64,000 nucleotides of DNA from assembly GCF_000378385.1 (NCBI RefSeq), contig NZ_KB899669.1, forward strand, positions 108,016 to 172,015, written 5' to 3'. Source of the DNA: Paenibacillus daejeonensis DSM 15491. GTDB taxonomy: Bacteria > Bacillota > Bacilli > Paenibacillales > Paenibacillaceae. The first letter of the stretch is position 1, and each line of letters starts with the position of its first letter. The translations under genes were made by a program, and so were the position numbers. The notes below the pieces were generated by a model. The model was given only the letters and a program-made list of their open reading frames with translations. It did not search any database and was not told the origin of the DNA. This document shows, piece after piece, positions 34,512 through 44,148 of this stretch.

Positions 34512-35756
34512 TTAATAAGGCTTCCAGCGCAGCTTACTGGCCTGCTCGAAGCGCTCATTGACGAAGGGCCAGTTGACAACCTTCCACCAGTCCTTGATGT
34601 AGTCAGCGCGCTTGTTCTGATGCTTCAGGTAATACGCATGCTCCCACACGTCGAGAGGCAGGAGCGGGATCACGTCCCACTGCGACAGGTTCTGATGCTT
34701 CTCGGCCTGGAGGATCTCCAACCGCCCGCTACGGGGGCTCCAGACGAGAATGGTCCAGCCGCCGCCTTCTACCTTTTCGGCTGCCTGGCTGAATTGCTCT
34801 TGGAAGGCTTTGAAGCTGCCGAAATCCCAGGCCAGCTGCCCGGCCAGAGGCTCCGGCGGTGTCCCGCCGCCAACGGGCGACATGGTCATCCAGAACAACG
34901 TATGCAGGTAATGGCCCGCACCGTTAAAGGCAAGCTCGCGCTCCCAATGCTTGACGAGGTCAAAGTCGCCCGTCTTTCTGGATTTCTCCAATGCTTTCTC
35001 AGCTTTGTTCAGACCGTCTACATAGCTCTTGTGATGGATATCATGGTGGATGCGCATCGTCTTCTCGTCAATATGAGGCTCCAGGGCGTTGTAGGCATAG
35101 GGAAGGGGCGGAAGGGTGTGGCCGCCGATCGGCACGGGCTTGTCGTCTGACATATGGTTGTCTGTGCCGACTGCACCACCGTTCATGTCTGGTGCATTCG
35201 GAGGCTCCTCTTCTGCGCGGCTATGCTCGCCGTCCGCTTCGGCTGAATTAACAGGCTTATCGGGGGAAGGAGTATCCCCATCAATTGTCCGATTCTCTTC
35301 CTCATATTGCTCTATAGCAGCAAACGTCGGCGGTGCTGCCGGGTCGGCCGTGAACTGGACACCAATCGTTTCCTGGGATTCACGGATAAACTGCCTTACA
35401 AGCTCAGACGCCTCCGGATCGGCTGCCAAGGCTCTGCTGTGTTGCAGCAGAACGCCTAACTGACGCGACCATTCCTCGGTCTGACGGACAGCTTCGCTGG
35501 TCAACCACTCCACCTGAATCTCAGTGTGCGGTTCTGGCCGTGCAGACTGAAAGGGCCTGGTCTGCTGCCAGTCTGCCGCGTAGCGGCTTGTCAGGCGGAG
35601 AATCGGCCGCCATTCCTGCAGTACGCTGATCAGCGGCGGCTCCAGCTGAGGGAGTACCTGCAGCAGCTGCGCCGTTTGCTCCTCCTCACGCCTTTTCCAA
35701 CGTTCAATTTGCTCCAATCTCCGCTGAGACTCGCTTTGCTCCTGTACTTGGGTCAA
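34512..35756 (-). CDS. Superoxide dismutase fused to a long N-terminal region
   Basis: About 414 residues. The C-terminal 200 residues form a Mn/Fe SOD: HTLPPLPYAYNALEPHIDEKT, ligand His residues in IHHDIHHKSYV and YLHTLFWM, and [15 protein letters not shown] with the Asp/His pair. The N-terminal 210 residues are first helical and Glu/Gln-rich, then a disordered acidic Pro-rich linker. Bacillus SodF also has an N-terminal extension, but shorter. GAGGAGG (35762-35770) lies 9 bases before a TTG at 35756, which I take as start; an ATG at 35792 has no ribosome site. Whether the SOD is active is not known. Confidence 0.85.
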   Translation of the reverse strand: MTQVQEQSESQRRLEQIERWKRREEEQTAQLLQVLPQLEPPLISVLQEWRPILRLTSRYAADWQQTRPFQSARPEPHTEIQVEWLTSEAVRQTEEWSRQLGVLLQHSRALAADPEASELVRQFIRESQETIGVQFTADPAAPPTFAAIEQYEEENRTIDGDTPSPDKPVNSAEADGEHSRAEEEPPNAPDMNGGAVGTDNHMSDDKPVPIGGHTLPPLPYAYNALEPHIDEKTMRIHHDIHHKSYVDGLNKAEKALEKSRKTGDFDLVKHWERELAFNGAGHYLHTLFWMTMSPVGGGTPPEPLAGQLAWDFGSFKAFQEQFSQAAEKVEGGGWTILVWSPRSGRLEILQAEKHQNLSQWDVIPLLPLDVWEHAYYLKHQNKRADYIKDWWKVVNWPFVNERFEQASKLRWKPY

Positions 35757-35927
35757 TTGGATAGACCTCCTCACGGTTATAAGCTGCTTCATCTATGTAT
35801 ATTCTCAGCCATGCCTGGCTTATGTCGCCTGCCCCTTGCATGAGTTCATGACGGGCTAGGACCATTTAGCACGCTTCACATGACGTTTCTTTACTTTGTA
35901 CACTATATCTTTAGTTTCACTTCTTTT

Positions 35928-35941
35928 TGCAAATGTTTTCA
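35928..35941. promoter_or_regulatory. cre-like catabolite repression site ahead of the glycan operon
   Basis: TGCAAATGTTTTCA matches the CcpA target TGNAARCGNWWWCA at all but one position (T for C). It is 62 bases upstream of the lplA start codon, where it could repress the operon when preferred sugars are present. Confidence 0.5.
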
Positions 35942-36003
35942 TGCGGTATCTTTAGGGAGCAGAAGGAAAGCGTTGACTCATAAAAGGGAGGTAATGAATC
36001 ACA

Positions 36004-37503
36004 ATGGTCTACAAAAAGAAATGGTCGATGGCAATGTCGATGCTGCTGGCGGGCTCGCTGGTGCTGACTGCTTGCTCGGGAGGTAACAATGCGCCAAGCA
36101 ATCAGACGGGAACAGACGGTCAAGCCCAAACCGGCGATAACGGAGGCGAGGCTCCGGTAGAGCTGGTCTGGTACACGATCGGTACGCCGCAGAAGGACCT
36201 GGCCAAGGTCAATGAAGAGATCAATAAATACACGCTTGAGAAAATTAATGCCACTGTCAAAATGAACATGCTCGATTGGGGCGAATATTCGCAAAAGCTG
36301 CAAGTGATGACGGCTTCCGGCGAAGCGATGGACATTATGTTCACGGCTTCCTGGGCGTTCGATTATGTCCAAAGCGCGCGCAAAGGGGCATTCATGCCGA
36401 TCAACGATCTGCTCGAAAGCCATGGCCAAGGCATCCTGGATGTTCTGGACCCGGCCTTCCTGGAAGGCTCCAAGGTAGACGGCGTCAATTACGGCGTACC
36501 GGCCAACAAAGAGCTGCCAGCGCAAGAGGTATGGCGCTTCAACCAGCAGCTGGTTGACAAGTACGACCTGGACATCAGCCAGGTTTCCACCCTGGAGAGC
36601 CTGGAGCCGCTGCTGAAAACGATCAAGGAGAATGAGCCGAACATCACGCCGCTGGCGATCGCGAAGGATTTCATGCCACTGGCTGGCTATGACTACCTGA
36701 TCGAGAAAATGCCGATGGCGGTCAAACTGGACTCCGAGGATTACAAGGTCGTGAACATTCTGGAGACGCCAGAAATGAAGAAAGAGCTGCAAACGATGCG
36801 CAAGTTCTACCAAGCCGGTTACATCCCGACAGAGGTAGCAACATTGGATACGATGCAGGATGCGCTCAATGCAGGCACTTGGTTCACAGATCGTGCAGCC
36901 ACGCAGCCGTTTGCCGACAACCTCTGGTCTGCAAGCCTGGGTTACCCGGTTGTATCGACACCGGCTAGCGAGCCGACGATCTACAACTGGTCCGTTATGG
37001 GCTCGATGCAGGCGATCTCGGCGAACTCCAAGCATCCAGAGAAAGCGATGGAATTCCTGAACCTGCTGAACACCGATCCGGTGCTGCGTAACATGGTAGA
37101 CTCCGGTATCGAAGGCGTTCACTTCAACAAGGTCGGCGACAATGTGGCCGAGAACCTGCCGGAGTCCAAAAACTACGACATGCCGACCTTCTCGCTGGGT
37201 AACGTCCTGCTGACGTACCTGAACCCTGAAGATCCGGAGAACAAGTGGGATGAGTTCCGTACGTTCAACGAAGCAGGCGTCCCATCACCTATTCTTGGCT
37301 TCAACTTCGACACGTCCTCGGTGACCACGGAGATCGCATCGCTGCAGAACGTCAAGGAAGAGTTCTGGTCTGCCATTATGACAGGCACGGTCGATCCGGA
37401 AGAGTATACGGCCAAAGCCATCGAGAAATTCAAAGCCGCTGGTCTCGACCGCGTCATGGAGGAAGCTCAGCGTCAGCTGGACGAGTGGGCAGCCAATCAG
37501 TAA
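36004..37503 (+). CDS. lplA: Sugar-binding lipoprotein, LplA/LipO type
   Basis: A 499-residue extracellular solute-binding protein. The lipobox is LVLTAC with Cys24, followed by a Gly/Asn/Gln-rich linker and the body (ELVWYTIGTPQKDLAKVNEEIN). A C-terminal region resembles the DUF3502 domain found in LplA-type proteins. It would capture an oligosaccharide outside the membrane for LplB/LplC. GGGAGG precedes the ATG. First gene of the glycan operon. Confidence 0.9.
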   Translation: MVYKKKWSMAMSMLLAGSLVLTACSGGNNAPSNQTGTDGQAQTGDNGGEAPVELVWYTIGTPQKDLAKVNEEINKYTLEKINATVKMNMLDWGEYSQKLQVMTASGEAMDIMFTASWAFDYVQSARKGAFMPINDLLESHGQGILDVLDPAFLEGSKVDGVNYGVPANKELPAQEVWRFNQQLVDKYDLDISQVSTLESLEPLLKTIKENEPNITPLAIAKDFMPLAGYDYLIEKMPMAVKLDSEDYKVVNILETPEMKKELQTMRKFYQAGYIPTEVATLDTMQDALNAGTWFTDRAATQPFADNLWSASLGYPVVSTPASEPTIYNWSVMGSMQAISANSKHPEKAMEFLNLLNTDPVLRNMVDSGIEGVHFNKVGDNVAENLPESKNYDMPTFSLGNVLLTYLNPEDPENKWDEFRTFNEAGVPSPILGFNFDTSSVTTEIASLQNVKEEFWSAIMTGTVDPEEYTAKAIEKFKAAGLDRVMEEAQRQLDEWAANQ

Positions 37504-37522
37504 TCAATTGCAAAGGAAGGGT

Positions 37523-37553
37523 AGGCGAATGCGGGGGAGCTCCGTATTCGCCT
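37523..37553 (+). promoter_or_regulatory. Hairpin between lplA and lplB
   Basis: AGGCGAATGCGG at 37523-37534 pairs with CCGTATTCGCCT at 37542-37553 (one G-U pair). No T-run follows. Hairpins after a binding-protein gene often stabilise its mRNA so that it is made in excess of the permeases. Confidence 0.5.
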
Positions 37554-37608
37554 GCTCTCTATTCCGGTCTGCTGCGGCAGGCTGCGTAGGAAGGTGAGGA
37601 GAGAAGAT

Positions 37609-38544
37609 ATGAAAATCGGACGCTTCTTCAGAGATATCTATCGCAATAAGGCGATGCTGCTCTTCGTTATGCCCGCCACCATCTGGTTCATCTGCTTTTC
37701 TTATCTGCCGATGGCCGGCGTCATTATTGCATTCAAGCAGTACCGCTATCATACGGATGGTTTCCTGGCAAGTATTATCCACAGCGCGTGGGTTGGCTGG
37801 GATAACTTCAAGTTTTTGTTCAGCACGCAGGATGCCTACATCATTACGAGAAATACAGTCTTGTACAATGCGGTGTTCATTATTCTGGGCCTGATCATGT
37901 CGGTGGCGATGGCGATTATTCTGTCCGAGATCGTCAACAAGCGGCTTGCGAAATTTTTTCAAACCGGGATGTTTCTGCCGCATTTCCTGTCCTGGGTTAT
38001 CGTCGGTTACTTTGTATTCAGCTTCCTGAGCTATGACAAAGGGGTCGTCAATCAGTTCTTCGGCTATATGGGCTGGGATCTGCGGCAATGGTACAACGAC
38101 CCGACTTACTGGCCGCTCATTCTTGTGCTGGTCAATGTGTGGAAAACGGTCGGCTATAGCAGTGTCGTCTATCTGGCGGCAATTATGGGGATCGACAAGT
38201 CGCTCTATGAAGCGGCGATGATCGATGGCGCCAACAAGTGGCAGCAGATCCGGCGCATTACGATTCCGATGCTGGTACCGCTGATGACGATTCTGACCTT
38301 GCTTGCGATCGGCAAGATTTTCTACGCAGACTTCGGACTGTTCTACCAGGTGCCGCGCGATTCGGGCACGCTCTACTCGGTCACGAATGTAATTGATACG
38401 TATGTCTACCGCGGCTTGAAGCTGACGGGTGAGATCGGCATGAGTACGGCTGCGGGCTTGTATCAGTCGGTGGTTGGTTTTGTGTTGGTGATTACGTCGA
38501 ATTATGTGGTGCGTAAGTTTAACAAGGACAACGCGTTGTTCTAG
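37609..38544 (+). CDS. lplB: Sugar ABC transporter permease, LplB type
   Basis: About 311 residues with six helices and the EAA loop SLYEAAMIDGANKWQQIRRITIPML near 200-225 that contacts the ATPase. ATG 37609 follows GGTGAGGAGAG. No ATPase gene is present in the cluster; family members use a shared MsmX-type ATPase encoded elsewhere. Confidence 0.9.
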   Translation: MKIGRFFRDIYRNKAMLLFVMPATIWFICFSYLPMAGVIIAFKQYRYHTDGFLASIIHSAWVGWDNFKFLFSTQDAYIITRNTVLYNAVFIILGLIMSVAMAIILSEIVNKRLAKFFQTGMFLPHFLSWVIVGYFVFSFLSYDKGVVNQFFGYMGWDLRQWYNDPTYWPLILVLVNVWKTVGYSSVVYLAAIMGIDKSLYEAAMIDGANKWQQIRRITIPMLVPLMTILTLLAIGKIFYADFGLFYQVPRDSGTLYSVTNVIDTYVYRGLKLTGEIGMSTAAGLYQSVVGFVLVITSNYVVRKFNKDNALF

Positions 38545-38559
38545 ACAAAGTAGGCCTGC

Positions 38560-38684
38560 GGGTCGCGGTATCGTTCTTACGATCGCTGTTGTTCCCAGAT
38601 TTCTTGGATGAGGTAACCCCCTTAAAGGGGGAAATCTGGGAACAAAGGCGAGCGCTTCGCTTCTCCAGAACTGATACCGCACCC
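38560..38684 (+). other. Large nested-hairpin element between lplB and lplC
   Basis: An outer stem joins GGGT-GCGGTATC-GTTC (38560-38576) with GAAC-GATACCGC-ACCC (38668-38684), with single-base bulges. Inside it a perfect 13-bp stem TGTTCCCAGATTT (38590-38602) / AAATCTGGGAACA (38632-38644) encloses CCCCCTTAAAGGGGG (38617-38631), and a small GCGA/TCGC hairpin follows near 38648-38660. The whole could fold as a branched RNA in the operon transcript or be a mobile intergenic repeat. No protein is encoded. Confidence 0.65.
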
Positions 38685-38766
38685 TCCGGTACTTTTTCAA
38701 TACACCCACTGGACTATGTAAAACACAACAGATTAAACAGACGTAACAAGGAAAGGGGTAAGGGCA

Positions 38767-39684
38767 ATGGCCGGACTGAAACGCAAGAGCCGTAATTTTT
38801 CCCAACTGAATCCGGTGGCCAACGCAGGTGCGGTGCTCGCCGCCGGATTGTTTGCCTTTTTGTGCGTGTTTCCCTTTTTGTTCGTGGTCATCATTTCGTT
38901 GACGGATGAGATGACGCTTAGCAGAAACGGGTATCGCATCTGGCCTGAGCAATGGAGCCTGGAGGCTTATAAATATGTATTCCGGAGCGGCGATCAGCTG
39001 CTGCAATCCTACGGGGTTACGATTCTGGTGACGCTGATCGGTACGGTGCTGTCGCTGGTGCTGATTGCGCTGTTCAGCTATGCGATCTCCAGACGGAGCT
39101 TCAAGTATCGTAATTTCTTCGCATTCTTTGCCTTCTTCACGATGCTGTTCAACGGCGGCCTGGTGCCGACGTACATCGTAGTGACGCAGCTGCTGGGGCT
39201 CAAGGACAGTATCTGGGCGCTAATTCTACCGCTGACGGTCAACGCGTTCTATATCATGATCATGCGGACGTTCTTCTCGATCTCGGTACCGGAATCGATC
39301 ATTGAAGCGGGCAAGATCGATGGCGCGAGTGAGTTGGGGATTTTCACTCGTCTCGTGCTACCATTGTCCCTGCCGGGTCTGGCGACGATTGGATTGTTCA
39401 GTACGCTTGGCTATTGGAATGACTGGTTCAATGCCTTGCTCTACATTGATAGCGCCAATCTGGTGCCACTGCAGGCGATGCTGATGCGGATCGAGAACAG
39501 CATGCAGTTCATTTTGCAGAATTCCAACAATCCGTCGGTGAACGTCGGCTTGCTCTCGTCGCTGCCACAGGATACGTCGCGGATGGCGATGGTCGTGCTG
39601 GCCACCGGACCCATCGTGCTGGCTTATCCGTTCTTCCAGCGCTATTTTGTCCAAGGTCTGACGATCGGCGCGGTCAAAGAATAG
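38767..39684 (+). CDS. lplC: Sugar ABC transporter permease, LplC type
   Basis: A 305-residue partner permease with six helices and the EAA loop PESIIEAGKIDGASELGIFTRLVLPLSLPG near 176-205. The C-terminus FFQRYFVQGLTIGAVKE is typical of the MalG-like group. AAGGAAAGGGGTAAGG precedes the ATG. It is 222 bases from lplB, separated by the folded element, and 19 bases before the GH125 gene. Confidence 0.92.
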   Translation: MAGLKRKSRNFSQLNPVANAGAVLAAGLFAFLCVFPFLFVVIISLTDEMTLSRNGYRIWPEQWSLEAYKYVFRSGDQLLQSYGVTILVTLIGTVLSLVLIALFSYAISRRSFKYRNFFAFFAFFTMLFNGGLVPTYIVVTQLLGLKDSIWALILPLTVNAFYIMIMRTFFSISVPESIIEAGKIDGASELGIFTRLVLPLSLPGLATIGLFSTLGYWNDWFNALLYIDSANLVPLQAMLMRIENSMQFILQNSNNPSVNVGLLSSLPQDTSRMAMVVLATGPIVLAYPFFQRYFVQGLTIGAVKE

Positions 39685-39703
39685 AAATGGAGGCCCACCC
39701 CAG

Positions 39704-41023
39704 ATGAAACAATTCAGATTGCCCGCCATCGAGATGCCTGCCCTGACTCTGCCGGAGTCGGTGCAGGCGGTGCTCGCCGAGGCGGAGGAAAAACTGGCCG
39801 GACGGCCGCGGCTGCTGGCGCAGTTCCGCAACTGCTTCCCCAATACGCTGGAGACGACAACTAAACGGATGGCAGACGGCACAACCTTCATCATTACCGG
39901 CGATATTCCAGCGATGTGGCTGAGAGATTCGGTGGAGCAGGTGATGCACTATGTTCCACTAGCTAAGGAGGACCGCGAGCTGCGTGAGCTGCTTGGCGGT
40001 CTGATTCGTCGTCATGCGGCTTGTATCGTGATGGACCCTTATGCGAATGCCTTTAATGAAACGGCCAGTGATTGGCACTGGAACACTCAGGATCAGACCG
40101 AGATGTCGCCCTGGGTGTGGGAGCGCAAGTTCGAGCTGGACTCGATCTGCTTCTCGATGAAGCTGGCCTACCGCTATTGGCAGGAGACAGGCGCAGCGGA
40201 CATCTTCGATGCTTCCTTCAAGGAAGCGATGCGAGCCGCTTACGCCCTGTGGAGAACGGAGCAATATCACACGGAGCGTTCTCCGTACCGTTTTGTCCGT
40301 GACAACGGGATTCCCGAGGATACGCTGCAGCGCGGGGGCTTGGGGATGCCCGTCAACTATACCGGAATGATCTGGTCGGGCTTCCGTCCGAGTGATGATG
40401 CGTGTGATTTTCACTACAATATTCCGGCTAATATGCTGGCGGCTGTGACGCTCAGCCAGATGCAGGAGATCGCCCAGTGGGTGTACCGCGACGAGTCGTT
40501 CCGTCAGGAGCTGGCGCAGCTGGAGCAGGAGGTTCGCCGCGGCATTGAACTGTACGGCATCTACCGGCATCCCGAGTTTGGTGAAATCTATGCTTATGAG
40601 ACGGACGGCTATGGCAACCACTGTCTGATGGATGATGCGGGAACGCCGGGCTTGATGTCCATTCCTTACATTGGCTATGCCGGACTGGATGATGAGCGTT
40701 GCCGCAATACGCGGGCTTTTGCACTCAGTCACAGCAATCCTTTCTACTACGAGGGCTCAGCTGCCCGGGGAATTGGCAGTCCGCACACGCCGCCTGGCTA
40801 TATCTGGCATATGGCGTTGTCGATGCAGGGACTGACTGCCCAGGCGGCAGAGGAGAAGCTGGCCATGATCAACATGCTGGAAGCGACCGACGGCGGCACG
40901 GGTTATATGCATGAAGGGTTCGATGCCAATGATCCGACTACGTACACGCGCGACTGGTTTGCCTGGTCGAACAGCTTGTTCGCCCAGCTCGTCTATCAGG
41001 CGATGAAGGAGGACTTGCTCTAA
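39704..41023 (+). CDS. Glycoside hydrolase family 125 exo-alpha-1,6-mannosidase
   Basis: A 439-residue GH125 enzyme. Characteristic segments are FIITGDIPAMWLRDSVEQVMHY near 66-87, ANAFNETASDWHWNTQDQTEMSPWVWERKFELDSICF near 113-150 and ACDFHYNIPANMLAA-like sequence near 230. Known GH125 enzymes remove alpha-1,6-linked mannose. No signal peptide, so it acts inside the cell on imported sugar. Its stop overlaps the next start by one base. Confidence 0.92.
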   Translation: MKQFRLPAIEMPALTLPESVQAVLAEAEEKLAGRPRLLAQFRNCFPNTLETTTKRMADGTTFIITGDIPAMWLRDSVEQVMHYVPLAKEDRELRELLGGLIRRHAACIVMDPYANAFNETASDWHWNTQDQTEMSPWVWERKFELDSICFSMKLAYRYWQETGAADIFDASFKEAMRAAYALWRTEQYHTERSPYRFVRDNGIPEDTLQRGGLGMPVNYTGMIWSGFRPSDDACDFHYNIPANMLAAVTLSQMQEIAQWVYRDESFRQELAQLEQEVRRGIELYGIYRHPEFGEIYAYETDGYGNHCLMDDAGTPGLMSIPYIGYAGLDDERCRNTRAFALSHSNPFYYEGSAARGIGSPHTPPGYIWHMALSMQGLTAQAAEEKLAMINMLEATDGGTGYMHEGFDANDPTTYTRDWFAWSNSLFAQLVYQAMKEDLL

Positions 41024-44000
41024 TGTCATCCTCCCATATCATCCTGTACGACCCGAACTTTCCTGGCGCTCCACAGGCTGAAGGACTTGGAGAGGCGCTG
41101 GCTTCGCTTGGTCGTGTGACGACAGCAGACGATCTCGCTGCAGCCCTAGATGCACAGGACGGCGGCAGCTTCATCAATCTGCATGCACCGTATTTCCCCA
41201 AGGCCGCCTGGTCCGCCATTATCCGCTATCTGGAGGCAGGCGGCGGATTGGTCAGCGTTGGCGCGGAGCCGTTTCGCCGGCCGGTTAGCCGTGTAGGGGC
41301 AGAATGGACGGTAGAAGCGGAGCAGACGGCTTACCACCGTGCGCTGCGTATCCACGAGATGCTGCCGGTCGACAGCTCCCCAGTGAAGAGCTTGGCTGCA
41401 TCCGAGGACATCCCGTTGCTGGCAGAGGCTGTGCCCTTGCTGGACAATGCGCCGACCTGGAATATGGTGCCCCATGTGACCAAGAGCAGTGACCTGCCAC
41501 ATCAGATGGGCTCCGCAGGACCGATGGATGCCCGGCTGCATGCGCTAGTTAAGGGCGTGTCCGCCGAGGGCCGTGAGGTCGCGGCGCCTGTCGTGCTCTG
41601 GGAGAACACGGGCGGCAGCTTCGCGGGCAGCCGCTGGCTGTTCGTCAATCAGCAGCCAGGCGATCGGTTCTGGCAAGAAGGCGGGATCGCCCAGCTCCTG
41701 CGGTGGGCGGATTATTGCGGCTGGGGCGTGACCGAGGTGTGGCTCAAGCCAGGTTATGCCAGCTACGAGCCAGGCGAGCGGCCGATGCTGACGCTGCAAT
41801 ATCAGCAGCTGGGGCCACGTACTGAGCAGGTAGCTTGGACTGCTGAGCTGGCGATGTACAAGGACGGGGTAGCCGAGCCTTGCTGGCGCCATACCTCTGA
41901 ATGGACAGCGGATCGGGAATACCGGAGCGAGCGGCTGTATCCGCTGGTGGAGTTAGAGGCTGGCTATTACCGCCTGGAATGCCAGCTCCGCAGCGAGCGC
42001 GGCGAACGCCGGGTGCTGCGGCAGGGCATCTGGGGCATGGACCGCGAGCTACTGCAGGCGGGAGAGCCTGTTGCCTGCGGCCGCGATTATTTCATCCAGG
42101 ACGGGCGTCCGATGCCAGTCGTCGGCATGACGTATATGACCTCGGATGTGGCACGCAAGTTCCTGTTCCTGCCCAATGCAGCCGTGTGGGATAAAGACAT
42201 GGCGCAGATGGCCCAGGCAGGTATTAATTGGATTCGGACCGGTGTCTGGACGGCCTACCGCAATATGATGCAAGTCGATGGTCACGCCTCCGAGGAGGTG
42301 CTGCGCGCCCTTGATGCGTTCATTCTGACTGCCAAGCGGCACGGACTGCAGCTGACTTTTACGTTCTTCTCCTTTACGCCGGAGACCTGGGAAGGGGTGA
42401 ATCCGTATCTCGATCCACGCAGCGTCGAGGCGCAGAAACGGTTCATCCGGGCGATTGTTTCCCGTCACCAGGCCTCCACGCATGTTGATTGGGATCTGAT
42501 CAACGAACCGTCGATGTTCGATCCGGCACGGATATTCTCGGATGGCCCGCGGACCTGCGGCGACCGTTTCGAGCAAGCGGCCTATAGTGCTTGGCTGCAG
42601 GAGCGGCACGGCGACATCCGGCTGCTGCAAGAACGCTGGAACATGACCGCAGCGGAGCTGCCGGATTTCTCAGCCGCCAGACCGCCCGAGCCTCAAGAGA
42701 TCAACATGGACGTCCAGGACATGCACCAGGGCAAACGGGGCACACGCATTCTCGACTACACGCTGTTCTCCATGGCGATGCACAACCGCTGGGCACGCGA
42801 GCTGACGGCGACGATCAAGGAAATCTGTCCTGACCGACTGGTGACCGTGGGCCAGGACGAGGCGCTTGGCGCGCAGCGGCCGTCACCGCTCTTCTATGGT
42901 CAGGAGGTCGACTATACGACGGTCCATTCCTGGTGGCTGAATGACCAGCTGCTGTGGGACGGTATCTTCGCCAAGACGCTGCAGCGGCCGAATCTGGTAC
43001 AGGAGACGGGCATCATGTACGTCGAAACGCCAGACGGCCGCGCCAAGCGGACCGAGGCGGAGCTGCGGGCGATGCTGGAGCGCAAGTACGCCTATGCTTT
43101 TGCCGCAGGTGGTGCAGGGGCCGTACAGTGGATCTGGAATACCAACTACTATATGGACAATGCGAATGAGTCCCATATCGGCGCTCTGCGTGCAGACGGT
43201 ACAGAGAAGCCGGAAGCCGATGTCTCGTATCGGTTCGGCTCGTTCATGCGGGAGATCCGCGATCTGCTGGTGGACAGGGAGCTGGAGCAGGTGGCGGTCG
43301 TGTATCCGTACTCCAACGACTTCTCCAACCGGCCTCTGGCCTTTGAGGCGACGACACGGCTGACGCGGGTGCTCGGCTATGAGCTGAAGGTACCGTTTCT
43401 TGCGGTGAGCGAATACGGCCTGGACGATCTGGAGGAGGCGCAGCCGCGGCTGATTATCGTGCCGAGTCCGCATAATTTTGATTCCGAAGCCTTCGACCGT
43501 CTGATGGCTTATGTCCGCCGCAGCGGAGCTGTGCTGCTATGGACGGGTCCGCTTCATCTGGACGCCTACTGGCGGGAGACGAGCCGGTTGGCGGAAGAGG
43601 CGGGGGCGCAGCGGACGACCAATGTGGTGCGCGAAGAAGTGCTGGCGCTTGGCGGCGAGCTGCTGCCGGTGTCTTATAGCAAACGGCGGATTGCGGAAAC
43701 CGTCAAATCGGTCTCCGGAGAAGGGAAAGGCGGCACGTCAGAGCTGATGGAGATTCCGCTGGGGGCGGGCCGCCTGCTCTGGTGTGCGCTCCCGCTGGAG
43801 CTGAACGACCGCAGCGAGCCGCTTCTCCGCGTGTATCGTCATGCATTGGCGGCGGCTGGCGTGCAGCCGGAGATGACATGGCTCAAGGGCGGCGGGCTGC
43901 CGGGTGTGTATGGCCGCAGGCTTACTTTTGCCCACGGGTCGCTCTACGTGTTCATCTCGGAATATGCGGCCGATGCAGCGATTGAAGTCCGTGACGAAGT

Positions 44001-44148
44001 CACTGGTTGTGCCTACAGCTTCGAGTTGACGCGCGAGCGGTCGGTGTTGTTCGCCACCGATGCGGGCGGCGAGCTGCTGGCGGTGTACCGGCCGGATGAG
44101 GTCGAGATTACGGTAGCGCAAGACAGGAAGGAAGGTCGTCATGCTTAG
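41023..44148 (+). CDS. Large clan GH-A glycoside hydrolase with GH42-like C-terminal domain
   Basis: A 1041-residue cytoplasmic hydrolase. A beta-rich N-terminal part (about 1-345) is followed by a TIM barrel with probable acid/base Glu495 in DLINEPS and nucleophile Glu661 in NLVQETG, spaced as in clan GH-A. After it comes a domain like the trimerisation domain of GH42 (VVYPYSNDF... PRLIIVPSPHNF). Candidate activities are beta-mannosidase (GH164- or GH5-like) or beta-galactosidase; flanking mannosidases favour beta-mannosidase. The exact family is not certain. It overlaps GH38 by eight bases. Confidence 0.7.
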   Translation: MSSSHIILYDPNFPGAPQAEGLGEALASLGRVTTADDLAAALDAQDGGSFINLHAPYFPKAAWSAIIRYLEAGGGLVSVGAEPFRRPVSRVGAEWTVEAEQTAYHRALRIHEMLPVDSSPVKSLAASEDIPLLAEAVPLLDNAPTWNMVPHVTKSSDLPHQMGSAGPMDARLHALVKGVSAEGREVAAPVVLWENTGGSFAGSRWLFVNQQPGDRFWQEGGIAQLLRWADYCGWGVTEVWLKPGYASYEPGERPMLTLQYQQLGPRTEQVAWTAELAMYKDGVAEPCWRHTSEWTADREYRSERLYPLVELEAGYYRLECQLRSERGERRVLRQGIWGMDRELLQAGEPVACGRDYFIQDGRPMPVVGMTYMTSDVARKFLFLPNAAVWDKDMAQMAQAGINWIRTGVWTAYRNMMQVDGHASEEVLRALDAFILTAKRHGLQLTFTFFSFTPETWEGVNPYLDPRSVEAQKRFIRAIVSRHQASTHVDWDLINEPSMFDPARIFSDGPRTCGDRFEQAAYSAWLQERHGDIRLLQERWNMTAAELPDFSAARPPEPQEINMDVQDMHQGKRGTRILDYTLFSMAMHNRWARELTATIKEICPDRLVTVGQDEALGAQRPSPLFYGQEVDYTTVHSWWLNDQLLWDGIFAKTLQRPNLVQETGIMYVETPDGRAKRTEAELRAMLERKYAYAFAAGGAGAVQWIWNTNYYMDNANESHIGALRADGTEKPEADVSYRFGSFMREIRDLLVDRELEQVAVVYPYSNDFSNRPLAFEATTRLTRVLGYELKVPFLAVSEYGLDDLEEAQPRLIIVPSPHNFDSEAFDRLMAYVRRSGAVLLWTGPLHLDAYWRETSRLAEEAGAQRTTNVVREEVLALGGELLPVSYSKRRIAETVKSVSGEGKGGTSELMEIPLGAGRLLWCALPLELNDRSEPLLRVYRHALAAAGVQPEMTWLKGGGLPGVYGRRLTFAHGSLYVFISEYAADAAIEVRDEVTGCAYSFELTRERSVLFATDAGGELLAVYRPDEVEITVAQDRKEGRHA

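Noticed and set aside
37504-39006. 500-residue open frame opposite lplB/lplC
   Set aside because: Antisense to two clear permease genes and it runs through the folded intergenic element.
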